Shown here: positions 1 to 6,547 of the stretch, piece after piece
Layout of the letters: each line of letters opens with the position of its first letter
How positions within the stretch are numbered: position 1 is the stretch's first letter
Origin: CAZUTK01 sp964623265
Lineage (GTDB): Bacteria; Electryoneota; B3-LCP
Direction of reading: 5' to 3'
Assembly (NCBI GenBank): GCA_964623265.1
Contig: CAZUTK010000075.1
Location: forward strand, 1 to 13,169
DNA: 13,169 bases
The notes under the pieces: model-generated
Database searches by the model: none
Told to the model about the DNA's origin: nothing
Seen by the model: only the letters and a program-made list of their open reading frames with translations
Made by a program: the position numbers and the translations under genes

Positions 1-398
1 AAGACGTCGCCGGAGAAATCGAGGTTTTCCCCTCCTTCCGCGAGGCACTGCAGGATCTGCAGGGGTTCGATCGAGTCTGGCTCCTCTACTGGCTGCATCA
101 AGCGAAGCCTTTTTCGCCCCGCGTGATCCCCTACCGGGATGTAGTGGAACGCGGACTTTTCGCCACCCGGGCTCCCTGCAGACCCAACCCCATTGGGTTG
201 TCCACCGTCCGCCTTCTGGAGGTCAACGTTTCAAAGGGCATTCTCCAGGTGCTGGACATGGATATGCTGGACGGAACGCCCCTGTTGGACATCAAGCCGT
301 ATGTGCCGAAATTCGACAGTTATCCGGATTCGAAAGCGGGCTGGCTGGATTCGCGAGGAACGGATCGGGATATCGCTGACGAAAGGTTTAATTCTTGA
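1..398 (+). CDS. trmO: TrmO/TsaA-type tRNA (N6-threonylcarbamoyladenosine(37)-N6)-methyltransferase, 3' part
   Basis: The gene enters from the left edge; the frame is open from base 3 and gives 131 residues before the TGA at 396-398. Visible family marks are the segment GEIEVFPSFREALQDLQGFD (about residues 4-23), then WLLYWLHQA, the signature TRAPCRPNPIGLSTVRL and DMLDGTPLLDIKPYVP, all typical of the TsaA/UPF0066 beta-barrel fold. In characterised TrmO this domain uses S-adenosylmethionine to N6-methylate the t6A37 base of some tRNAs in the cytosol. Only the N-terminal part, probably some tens of residues, is missing. The protein ends soon after the TsaA core, so it is the short single-domain form and lacks the C-terminal extension of the roughly 235-residue E. 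coli enzyme. A GTG in frame at 123 is internal, because conserved TsaA sequence lies before it. Family call is firm; the exact tRNA substrate is inferred. Confidence 0.88.
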   Translation, partial: DVAGEIEVFPSFREALQDLQGFDRVWLLYWLHQAKPFSPRVIPYRDVVERGLFATRAPCRPNPIGLSTVRLLEVNVSKGILQVLDMDMLDGTPLLDIKPYVPKFDSYPDSKAGWLDSRGTDRDIADERFNS

Positions 399-415
399 AA
401 TATCAGAGCAGGAAC

Positions 416-661
416 ATGAAGAAAATTGAAATTCTGGGCATCGGCTGCCCGAACTGCAAAAAGGCGGAAGCAGAAATTCGCCGCGCCTTAACTGATATGG
501 GCTGGCAGGAAGGCAGAGAATACGTCATAGAGAAAGTGCTCAAGCCCGCCGACATCGCCGCGCGCGGTGTCATGATGACTCCCGGTGTAGTCGTGGACGG
601 AAAAGTAGTCTCCATCGGTAAGATTCCACGGCACAGCGAAATCATAACCTGGATGAAATAA
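416..661 (+). CDS. Small cytosolic thioredoxin-like protein with CPNC motif (redox-active disulfide protein 2 type)
   Basis: An 81-residue protein with no signal peptide or membrane segment. It starts with a beta strand (MKKIEILGIG), directly followed by the active-site C11-P-N-C14, a helix, and the cis-proline segment TPGVVVDGKVV (Pro56). This is the layout of the minimal thioredoxin/glutaredoxin folds annotated as 'redox-active disulfide protein 2' (TIGR00412). I chose the ATG at 416, preceded by a purine-rich AGCAGGA; an in-frame TTG at 395 overlaps the trmO stop but would add seven residues with no family match. It lies 17 bases after trmO and 15 bases before a membrane-anchored thioredoxin gene, with ccdA following. 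The likely role is the cytosolic partner that accepts or delivers electrons to the CcdA carrier. The fold and dithiol are clear; the partner is inferred from the operon. Confidence 0.82.
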   Translation: MKKIEILGIGCPNCKKAEAEIRRALTDMGWQEGREYVIEKVLKPADIAARGVMMTPGVVVDGKVVSIGKIPRHSEIITWMK

Positions 662-676
662 ACCCAAGAAATCACT

Positions 677-1153
677 ATGAAGAACCGCATCCGATGGATC
701 GTTCCGATCATCATCCTCCTGGCGATCGGCGGCATCGTAATCAGCAAGAGCAGCCGTAAGAACTCCCCCGCTTCGCCGCGGATCTCATCGGCGCAAGAAA
801 CGGATCCCGCCATCTGCGATACTCTCGCGGATTCCGATGCTCCCGCCCCTATCGCCGACCGACAAAAAAACACCGCATTGCCTCGCTTCCTCGAACTGGG
901 CAGCAAGGGATGTCGTCCCTGCGATATGATGACGCCGATCTTGGAAGAACTCCGAAAAGAATACCCTGGACGGCTTTCCGTCGAATTCTACGACGTGCGC
1001 ATTGACCCGACTCCCGCCCGACAATACGGCATCCGAGTCATCCCCACGCAGATCTTTCTCGACGCTCAGGGCAAAGAAATTTTCCGTCATGAAGGCTATT
1101 TCCCCAAAGAGAGTATTCTCCCTATCCTAACGCAGATGGGGGTTGCGAAATAA
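677..1153 (+). CDS. Membrane-anchored periplasmic thioredoxin-family protein (CRPC)
   Basis: A protein of 158 residues. Residues 7-22 form a hydrophobic N-terminal anchor (WIVPIIILLAIGGIVI) after three basic residues, with no clear cleavage site, then a Ser/Pro/Ala-rich linker to about residue 65. The thioredoxin domain follows, with the active site C79-R-P-C82 in the context SKGCRPCDMMTPILEEL, the strand VEFYDVRID and the cis-proline in IRVIPTQIF (Pro123), then a final strand and helix (EIFRHEGYFPKESI). The second cysteine of WCGPC is kept but the tryptophan is Gly-Cys context here, as in thioredoxins found next to ccdA. Its stop codon overlaps the ccdA start (TAATG), which implies translational coupling. 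The likely role is an exported dithiol reductase recharged by CcdA. The upstream AAGAAA is a weak ribosome site. Confidence 0.85.
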   Translation: MKNRIRWIVPIIILLAIGGIVISKSSRKNSPASPRISSAQETDPAICDTLADSDAPAPIADRQKNTALPRFLELGSKGCRPCDMMTPILEELRKEYPGRLSVEFYDVRIDPTPARQYGIRVIPTQIFLDAQGKEIFRHEGYFPKESILPILTQMGVAK

Positions 1154-1830
1154 TGGAACAAATCGCCGAATACGTCCAGGGAAACCCCATCGCGGCGGTG
1201 ATCGCCGTCTTCTTCGGCGGGTTGCTGTCGGCATCATCCCCCTGCGTACTGGCGATAATGCCGATGGTCATCGGTTACGTCGGCGGCCACAGCGGTGGAG
1301 ACCGCCGCCGCGCGATGACCTACTCCCTTCTCTTCGCTCTCGGTCTAGCGATCACCTTCACGCTGCTGGGCGCCGCCGCGGCGCTGCTGGGCAGGCTGAT
1401 GGGGGACGTCGGCAGATTCTGGTACTATATCGTGGCGGGCGTCGCCATCCTGATGGGGTTGTCGCTGCTCGGGGTCTTTCAAATCCGGATCCCCTTCGCA
1501 GTTAGGATGCAGACGAAAAAGCGAGGAGCGCTGGGCGCGTTCCTCTTAGGATTGCTGTTCGGCGTGGTCTCCTCCCCCTGCGCCACGCCGGTGTTGATCA
1601 TCATCCTGACATTCGTGGCGACGCAGGGGCAAGTTCTCTACGGCACCCTCCTGCTGTTCATCTACGCCATCGGGCACTGCGCATTGATCCTTCTGGCGGG
1701 GATCGTCACCGGTTTCGTGGAATCCTTCGCGGCGGCTCGCGGCGTGCAGAATTTTTCCGATTGGACGAAGCGAGCCTCCGGCGGACTGATCATCCTGGCG
1801 GGGTTATACGTCCTATGGACGAACCTCTGA
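1153..1830 (+). CDS. ccdA: CcdA/DsbD-type thiol-disulfide electron transporter
   Basis: A polytopic inner-membrane protein of 225 residues with about six hydrophobic helices (roughly residues 13-43, 55-83, 89-110, 127-155, 161-190 and 208-224). The two hallmark membrane cysteines are present: C31 in SASSPCVLAIMP and C143 in VVSSPCATPV, one at each of the two related halves. In this family the pair takes electrons from cytosolic thioredoxin and passes them to exported dithiol proteins, for cytochrome c maturation or periplasmic disulfide reduction. A further Cys176 (GHC) lies in the fifth helix. The start overlaps the stop of the upstream thioredoxin gene by one base. With a cytosolic CPNC protein and an anchored CRPC protein in the same operon, both ends of the electron path are encoded. 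No cytochrome c or haem-lyase gene is in view, so the final acceptor is unknown. Confidence 0.9.
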   Translation: MEQIAEYVQGNPIAAVIAVFFGGLLSASSPCVLAIMPMVIGYVGGHSGGDRRRAMTYSLLFALGLAITFTLLGAAAALLGRLMGDVGRFWYYIVAGVAILMGLSLLGVFQIRIPFAVRMQTKKRGALGAFLLGLLFGVVSSPCATPVLIIILTFVATQGQVLYGTLLLFIYAIGHCALILLAGIVTGFVESFAAARGVQNFSDWTKRASGGLIILAGLYVLWTNL

Positions 1831-1868
1831 CCGCCGACTTCTATCAAGCAGTCTCTTTAGGTTGCATC

Positions 1869-1928
1869 AGCGGGTTCGAAACGACACCTGCCTATGCGCC
1901 TTCGGCGCGCCTCGAAACCAAACCCGCT
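1869..1928. repeat. Nested inverted repeat after ccdA
   Basis: Outer arms AGCGGGTT (1869-1876) and AACCCGCT (1921-1928) are perfect complements. Within them GCGCC (1896-1900) and GGCGC (1904-1908) form an inner hairpin with a three-base loop, and TCGAAA occurs just inside both outer arms. It begins 38 bases after the ccdA stop. It could be a transcription terminator for the redox operon, but there is no T-run after it, so a palindromic repeat element is at least as likely. Confidence 0.45.
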
Positions 1929-1940
1929 TCACCTGACGCA

Positions 1941-2051
1941 GGCTCGCACGCCGTCCCCTTCGACGGCTCCAATCTGGCGTCCGGCATCTACTTCGCCCGG
2001 CTGACGGCAGACGGCTTCACCGCCGCCCAAAAACTGGTGCTGCTGAAGTAG
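1941..2051 (+). pseudogene. Orphan T9SS type A sorting tail, remnant of a lost secreted-protein gene
   Basis: About 36 codons ending in TAG at 2049-2051 read HAVPFDGSNLASGIYFARL, then a short DGF turn and KLVLLK. This is the last part of a T9SS type A (Por-type) sorting domain and lines up with the end of the protein ending at 4386 (ITFDGAQLPSGVYLCRL and KIVLMK) and of the one ending at 6496 (ASPLAAGIYFYRLEAL and KLVLLK). No ordinary exported protein precedes it: the frame stays open upstream, but it overlaps the ccdA 3' end in another frame, and the codons between look random, with no signal peptide or PNPFN strand. I read it as the 3' stump left when the body of a secreted-protein gene was deleted or replaced. 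The reading frame of the tail is undamaged, so the event may be recent, or the fragment may have been carried here by recombination. An expressed short protein starting at the ATG at 1815 is possible but unlikely. Confidence 0.7.
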
Positions 2052-2062
2052 CGCATGATCAA

Positions 2063-2273
2063 TCCCAGCCTTGAAAGGCTGGGATAAGATCTCCCCGTCC
2101 CCAGCCGGGGACGAAAACGTTGTTATGCGCGTCCGACAGGACGCCACGAAGTGGCTACTGCGTAGCAAGGCAATAGCCCAGTCCTTCAGCACCGGGCTAT
2201 CTTGCGTCGAATTTGGCGAATCCAACCTGCGGGGGAGTCCCGTAGCAATATGAGGCACACGCTTGTGTGCCTC
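2063..2273. repeat. Chain of eight short palindromes (REP/BIME-like mosaic)
   Basis: Eight hairpins follow one another in 211 bases: 2063-2084 (10-bp arms, TCCCAGCCTT), 2096-2113 (7 bp), 2129-2144 (6 bp), 2143-2155 (5 bp), 2154-2166 (5 bp), 2165-2205 (GCAAG plus ATAGCCC arms with a three-base bulge), 2227-2245 (7 bp, one G-T wobble) and 2252-2273 (9 bp). The middle four share exactly two bases, GC, at each junction. No gene is credible here. This looks like an intergenic repeat of the REP/BIME or small non-autonomous mobile element kind, or a structured RNA. It starts 12 bases after the orphan sorting tail and ends before the promoter of the next gene. No transposase is visible in the window. 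Confidence 0.7.
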
Positions 2274-2280
2274 TTTATAT
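2252..2280 (+). terminator. Probable intrinsic terminator ending the palindrome chain
   Basis: GAGGCACAC (2252-2260) and GTGTGCCTC (2265-2273) make a perfect 9-bp stem with the loop GCTT, followed by TTTATAT. It separates the upstream region from the promoter at 2332. It is also the last unit of the palindrome chain, so it may simply be part of that element. Confidence 0.5.
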
Positions 2281-2331
2281 CCTTATTTATCAAATACATA
2301 AAATAAATTCGTCCGCTTTCGGATATTTCGC

Positions 2332-2360
2332 TTGACTTTCGCATTCAAACAATTTATATT
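2332..2360 (+). promoter_or_regulatory. Sigma-70-type promoter of the propeller gene
   Basis: TTGACT at 2332-2337 and TATATT at 2355-2360 are separated by exactly 17 bases in an AT-rich stretch. The start of transcription would fall near 2367, leaving a leader of about 50 bases with the ribosome site GAGGAG (2407-2412) six bases before the ATG. The -35 context CTTGACTTT also occurs before the next gene and before the fmdB-like gene. Confidence 0.75.
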
Positions 2361-2418
2361 GTTCTGTTAAAGATTAAAATGGAAATCTAACCACCCCCTT
2401 TGAACCGAGGAGCAACCG

Positions 2419-4386
2419 ATGAAACTCTGGATCCCCGCAATTGTCTGCTGTTTGACCTTCTGCCTCCCCGCCTGCGCCTTTTGGTCGGGAACAGTGCAAG
2501 ATCAAATCATCAGCCAGGACGACAATATGCTGGGGTGGTACACCCGCTCCGTCGTGGACCTGCACGGGACCATCCACACCATCTGGAACGAACGCGTGGT
2601 CAACTACCCCACCCAGCAGGAAATCCACTACTCCCGCTCATCCGATAACGGCAGAACCTGGTCTTCCATCAATCAAGATGTGATCATCAGCTTCAACGAC
2701 GGCGTCAACGCGGAAAACGGCGCCTCCATCGCCGCGAACGCCGCCGGAGATCTCTTCGCCGTTTGGAGCGAGAACGAAGACGGCTACGCGGAAATCCACT
2801 ATTCGATCTCGCACGACGGCGGCAACACCTGGTCCGGGCAGACCGCCGATTTAATTCTGAGCTACCCGGGAGGACCTTACAACGCCCTGAATCCCTGGAT
2901 CGCTGTTGATCACGAGAATTACATCCACGTCGTCTGGAATCAAGTTTACCCCCAGACCGGTACCGGGGAGATCTACTATTCAAGATCCCTAGACGGCGGC
3001 GTGACCTGGTCGTCTCAGACCCTCGAACGGATCATCAGCTACCCGGACGGCGGCAACTCTCTCGAACCCCGCATCGCGGTGGATGCTTTCGACCGGCTTT
3101 ACGTCATTTGGAAAGAGCCCGACGACTCGCTCTCCTCCCGCAGCGTGATCAATTTCTCCAAATCCACAGACCACGGCGATACCTGGTCGGGAACCGTTGC
3201 GGATGATCCCGTCACCGCCTCCTTCCGTATCATTCTATATCCCGACATTGCGGTGGACGCCAACGATTACGTGCACGTCGTCTGGAAAGGCACGCAAGAC
3301 ACCGCCTCCCCTTATCATTATGAGATCTATCACTCCCGCTCTACCGACGGCGGCTTGACCTGGTCGGGTCTTTCCGGCGAACAGATGGTCAGCTACTACC
3401 CGCCCGGCGATCCCAGCTCCAACATCCCCAATATCGGCGCGGATCACCGCGGCAACGTGATCGTCGTCTGGGATGAAGAATACGACTTCGGGATCAACGA
3501 AATTATGGTCTCAACTTCTCTGGATGGCGGCGTCACCTGGTCGGGATCCACCCACGACGAAATCATCAGCTTCCCGGACGGCCACCCGGGCTACCGCCCC
3601 TTCGTCGTCGCCGGCTTGGATGACACCCTGCACGTCACCTGGAATGAAGGAACGACGACGTCTTACTATCAAATCCACTACTCCCGCGGCGATGCCCTGA
3701 GCGCAACTCCAGCGGTTTCCATCACCCTCACGCCGTTCAATCCCCCCATCGTAATTCCCGCCAACGGCGGCAGCTTCAGCTTTGACGCCGCCGTCGCAAA
3801 CGGGGAAGCCTCAGCGCAGGAATTCGACGCCTGGATTATGGCGCGTCTGCCGAATCAGAGCTGGTACGGACCCCTTTTGGGTCCCATTCATCTGACGGTG
3901 CCCGCCGGCGCCGGCATCACCCGCAACCGCACCCAGATCGTCCCGGCGATCGCTCCTCCGGGCGAGTATCTGTACGAAGGACGCGTCGGCATCTACCCCG
4001 CTCAGATCTGGAATTCGAACGGCTTCACCTTCACCAAACTGAGCACAGGCGACGGCGTTCCGGTGCCCCATTGGGGGAATTCCGGAGAAAGCTTCATTCC
4101 GCTCGACAATCCGAATACGCCGACAAAATTTGCTCTGTTGAACGCCTCCCCCAACCCGTTCAATCCCATCACCACCCTCCAATTCTCTCTGACGCAAGCC
4201 AGCAAGGTGATCATGAGGATTTTTGATGTGAACGGTCGGCTGGTGCGTGAACTGATGAACGGTTGGCAGGAGGCGGGGTTGCACGAAATCACCTTCGACG
4301 GGGCGCAATTGCCCTCGGGCGTCTATCTGTGCCGCCTGTCAGTGGATGATGCTCAGACCACGCAAAAAATAGTCCTGATGAAATAA
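2419..4386 (+). CDS. Exported seven-bladed Asp-box (BNR) beta-propeller protein with T9SS sorting tail
   Basis: A protein of 655 residues. Residues 1-20 are a signal peptide (CCLTFCLPACA, cleavage likely before Phe21). Residues 21-424 hold seven repeats of about 59 residues, each running WSG, IIS, a D-x-x-G/N-x-x-HVVW strand and an EIHYSRS strand. Six end in an Asp-box (SxxxDxGxTW) at 72-81, 129-138, 188-197, 247-256, 306-315 and 365-374; the seventh lacks it, and the FWSG at 21-24 could close the ring. Residues 431-541 are an extra beta-rich domain shared with the next gene product. Residues 569-655 are a T9SS type A tail (ASPNPFN at 576-582, final KIVLMK). Asp-box propellers occur in sialidases and in non-enzymatic glycan- or protein-binding proteins; I cannot see a sialidase arginine triad or FRIP motif, so I would not call it a sialidase. 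It is probably a surface or secreted binding protein. The start follows GAGGAG at good spacing. Confidence 0.85.
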   Translation: MKLWIPAIVCCLTFCLPACAFWSGTVQDQIISQDDNMLGWYTRSVVDLHGTIHTIWNERVVNYPTQQEIHYSRSSDNGRTWSSINQDVIISFNDGVNAENGASIAANAAGDLFAVWSENEDGYAEIHYSISHDGGNTWSGQTADLILSYPGGPYNALNPWIAVDHENYIHVVWNQVYPQTGTGEIYYSRSLDGGVTWSSQTLERIISYPDGGNSLEPRIAVDAFDRLYVIWKEPDDSLSSRSVINFSKSTDHGDTWSGTVADDPVTASFRIILYPDIAVDANDYVHVVWKGTQDTASPYHYEIYHSRSTDGGLTWSGLSGEQMVSYYPPGDPSSNIPNIGADHRGNVIVVWDEEYDFGINEIMVSTSLDGGVTWSGSTHDEIISFPDGHPGYRPFVVAGLDDTLHVTWNEGTTTSYYQIHYSRGDALSATPAVSITLTPFNPPIVIPANGGSFSFDAAVANGEASAQEFDAWIMARLPNQSWYGPLLGPIHLTVPAGAGITRNRTQIVPAIAPPGEYLYEGRVGIYPAQIWNSNGFTFTKLSTGDGVPVPHWGNSGESFIPLDNPNTPTKFALLNASPNPFNPITTLQFSLTQASKVIMRIFDVNGRLVRELMNGWQEAGLHEITFDGAQLPSGVYLCRLSVDDAQTTQKIVLMK

Positions 4387-4408
4387 TGAAGGAATTACAA
4401 CAGAAAAA

Positions 4409-4433
4409 GAAGGCGGCTGTTTATGCCGCCTTC
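4409..4433. terminator. Strong hairpin after the propeller gene
   Basis: GAAGGCGGC (4409-4417) and GCCGCCTTC (4425-4433) form a perfect 9-bp stem with a seven-base loop, 22 bases after the stop codon. An A-rich run (AGAAAAAGAA) lies on the left flank and no T-run on the right. By sequence it is therefore a better intrinsic terminator for minus-strand transcripts than for the plus-strand gene it follows, although the A-rich/T-poor form may still act on the plus strand. Confidence 0.55.
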
Positions 4434-4501
4434 AGCGTTGTTAACGGAAGATCATAGAATAAATGACTTAATTCCCTTTGATCCACCAAGCGATTCGATG
4501 C

Positions 4502-4530
4502 TTGACTTTTCTCTAATGATTGTTTATCTT
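4502..4530 (+). promoter_or_regulatory. Sigma-70-type promoter of the beta-helix gene
   Basis: TTGACT at 4502-4507 and TATCTT at 4525-4530 lie 17 bases apart. The -35 context GCTTGACTTT matches that before the propeller gene. The predicted transcription start is near 4537, with the ribosome site GGGAGGAGG (about 4543-4551) just before the ATG at 4556, so the leader is very short. Confidence 0.7.
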
Positions 4531-4555
4531 CACTGTTTCAAAGGGAGGAGGCAGC

Positions 4556-6496
4556 ATGAAACAACCGATCCTGTTTTTTATCTGCTTGGCAGTATCCATA
4601 TCATCGCTGACGTTTGGAATATCGCGAGCGGAACTGATCACCGTTTCCGGTGACGTCTACGGGATCTGGTCGGCGGACACCGTCATGGTAATCGGCGAAA
4701 TCCGCGTCCCCGCCGGTCAAACTTTGCAAATCCAGCCGGGCGTGCAGGTGCGCTTCACCGGACGGTTCAAGTTCTTCGTGCAAGGGCGCCTGACCGCTCA
4801 AGGCACCCCGACCGATTCCATCCTCTTCACGCGCGCATACCCCACCGAAGAATCCAAATGGCGCGGCTTTCGCTTCGACAGTGCGGATAATCGTTCCACT
4901 CTCGACTACTGCCGCATCGAATTCGCGCGCGGCGACGAAGGCTATCCGGACGTCCGCGGAGGCGGCATCTGGGTCAACGATTGTTCACCGACCATCCGGC
5001 GGTGCCGCATCCTCTACAACTACTCCCGCAATGGGAATCTGAACGGGATGGGCGCCGGCATCTGCTTGAATCAGAACTGCTTCAGCATCGTCGAATCCTG
5101 CCACATCCTGCTGAACGAATCCGATTCCGGCGGAGGCATCGCGGTGGGATCGGGCAGCAACGTCGTGATCCGCAACAACCGGATCGAATACAATCAGGCG
5201 CTCTCATCCGGAGGCGGCATCTACGTCAGCGCCGCCGCCGAAGCCTCAATCTACGACAATGACATCCGCTTCAACAGCGCTATGGGCTGGGGGGGCGGCG
5301 GCATCACACTCTGGAGCGCCACCTGGCTGTACGGCACTTCGAGCCGCGTTTACGGGAATCTGATCATCCACAACAGCGCCACCAACGCCGGCGGGGGCAT
5401 CTACAGCCGCTACGACGCTTCGATGTTTTTCAAAAACACTCTGGCACACAACCAGGCGGCGACCGGAGGCGGCTTCTATGTCCTGACATTCTCCAACCTC
5501 CCGCCGACGTTTCACTCTTCTATTTTCTGGGGCAATATCGCCTCCACCGGATCTCAAATCCACCTCGACCCCACCACCGGCAGCACCGCGAATATCGCCT
5601 ATTGCGACGTGCAAAACGGTTGGACGGGTACAGGCAATCTGAATCTCAATCCGGAATTCGTCAACATCGCGGAAAACGATTTCCGTTTGGAATGGGGTTC
5701 GCCTTGCATTGATGCCGGCGTCCCCGCAGAGCAATACAACGATCCCGACGGCACACGCAGCGATGTGGGATACCACTACTTCGACCAGAGCAAGCCTGTG
5801 CGCATCCTCTTGACTCTTCACGACGCACCCGTGCAGATCCCGTCCGGAGGCGGCAGCTTCGATTTCAACCTGCAATGGACCAATATAGACAGCGTCTCCC
5901 ATCCGGTGACCACCTGGTGCTACGTGACCAATCCCAGCGGCTCGCTTTACTATGTCACAGCCGGGCCCCAAACGATGACTCTGAATCCCGGCGCGATTGT
6001 AAACCGCCTCCGGACGCAGTCCGTGCCGGAACGCGCGCCGGCGGGAACCTATTTGTGTTACGCCAAAGCCGTCGTTGGAGCCGACACTTCCACCGACAGC
6101 TTCCTCTTTTCAAAACAAGGTTCAGCTTATGCCATAGATGACTGCGCCGAAGGTTGGACCTGCCGGGAAACAGGCGCCGACGAAAATCCATCCGTACGGA
6201 TCGAATCCCCGCCGCTGGGATATTCCTTAGATCATAACTTCCCCGATCCCTTCAATTCAGAGACAATGTTCCCCTTGACCCTGCCGCAGCGTTCCCGAGT
6301 CCTGATCGAACTCTACGACCTGCTGGGGCGAAAGGCGATGACGGTCTTCGAAGGGGAATGCGGCGCCGGCAAGGTTCTGATATGCCTGAATGCGTCACCA
6401 CTCGCGGCGGGAATCTACTTCTATCGGTTGGAAGCCCTGGGGCTGGAGAACGCTGACCGATTCTTGAGCTCGGACAAATTGGTGTTGTTGAAATGA
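4556..6496 (+). CDS. Exported right-handed parallel beta-helix protein with T9SS sorting tail
   Basis: A protein of 646 residues. I chose the ATG at 4556, right after GGGAGGAGG, giving a signal peptide (MKQPILFFICLAVSISSLTF, probable cleavage near residue 25). An earlier in-frame ATG at 4520 lies inside the promoter region. Residues 45-100 are a helix-capping segment (VPAGQTLQIQPGVQVRF); residues 100-350 are beta-helix coils marked by GGGI/GGGF turns at 135, 192, 219, 247, 279 and 304. Residues 365-410 carry the NPEFVN, GSPCIDAG and DPDGTRSDVGYHY motifs common at the end of such helices. Residues 415-522 are an extra beta-rich domain shared with the upstream protein. Residues 555-646 are a T9SS type A tail (NFPDPFN at 561-567, final KLVLLK). 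Beta-helix folds may bind or cleave polysaccharide, but I see no clear lyase or hydrolase active site, so adhesion or structure is equally likely. It has its own promoter. Confidence 0.85.
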   Translation: MKQPILFFICLAVSISSLTFGISRAELITVSGDVYGIWSADTVMVIGEIRVPAGQTLQIQPGVQVRFTGRFKFFVQGRLTAQGTPTDSILFTRAYPTEESKWRGFRFDSADNRSTLDYCRIEFARGDEGYPDVRGGGIWVNDCSPTIRRCRILYNYSRNGNLNGMGAGICLNQNCFSIVESCHILLNESDSGGGIAVGSGSNVVIRNNRIEYNQALSSGGGIYVSAAAEASIYDNDIRFNSAMGWGGGGITLWSATWLYGTSSRVYGNLIIHNSATNAGGGIYSRYDASMFFKNTLAHNQAATGGGFYVLTFSNLPPTFHSSIFWGNIASTGSQIHLDPTTGSTANIAYCDVQNGWTGTGNLNLNPEFVNIAENDFRLEWGSPCIDAGVPAEQYNDPDGTRSDVGYHYFDQSKPVRILLTLHDAPVQIPSGGGSFDFNLQWTNIDSVSHPVTTWCYVTNPSGSLYYVTAGPQTMTLNPGAIVNRLRTQSVPERAPAGTYLCYAKAVVGADTSTDSFLFSKQGSAYAIDDCAEGWTCRETGADENPSVRIESPPLGYSLDHNFPDPFNSETMFPLTLPQRSRVLIELYDLLGRKAMTVFEGECGAGKVLICLNASPLAAGIYFYRLEALGLENADRFLSSDKLVLLK

Positions 6497-6500
6497 AAAT

Positions 6501-6528
6501 CCCATCCTTCCAATTTGGAGAGAATGGG
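6501..6528 (+). terminator. Imperfect hairpin right after the beta-helix gene
   Basis: CCCAT (6501-6505) pairs with ATGGG (6524-6528), and TCCAA pairs with TTGGA nearer the tip, with a mismatch, a bulge and a wobble between. It starts five bases after the stop codon. No T-run follows, so this is only a weak terminator candidate. Confidence 0.3.
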
Positions 6529-6547
6529 GCAAATCCGACCGTACGAT

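Noticed and set aside
395..415. TTG start for the CPNC thioredoxin-like protein, overlapping trmO
   Set aside because: The ATG at 416 has the better ribosome site and puts the first beta strand at the N-terminus, as in the family.
2071..2253. A 60-residue plus-strand open frame
   Set aside because: It lies entirely within the hairpin chain and has no domain, start site or homology that I recognise.
2063..2273. Possible CRISPR array
   Set aside because: The palindromes differ from one another and there are no equal repeats with spacers of constant length.
2419..4386. Calling the propeller protein a sialidase
   Set aside because: Asp-boxes alone are not specific; I could not identify the arginine triad, the FRIP motif or the Tyr/Glu nucleophile pair.
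5246..5971. A 241-residue minus-strand open frame inside the beta-helix gene
   Set aside because: It is antisense to a well-supported exported protein, lacks a ribosome site and its product is a biased Val/Ala/Arg/Gly-rich sequence without a domain.
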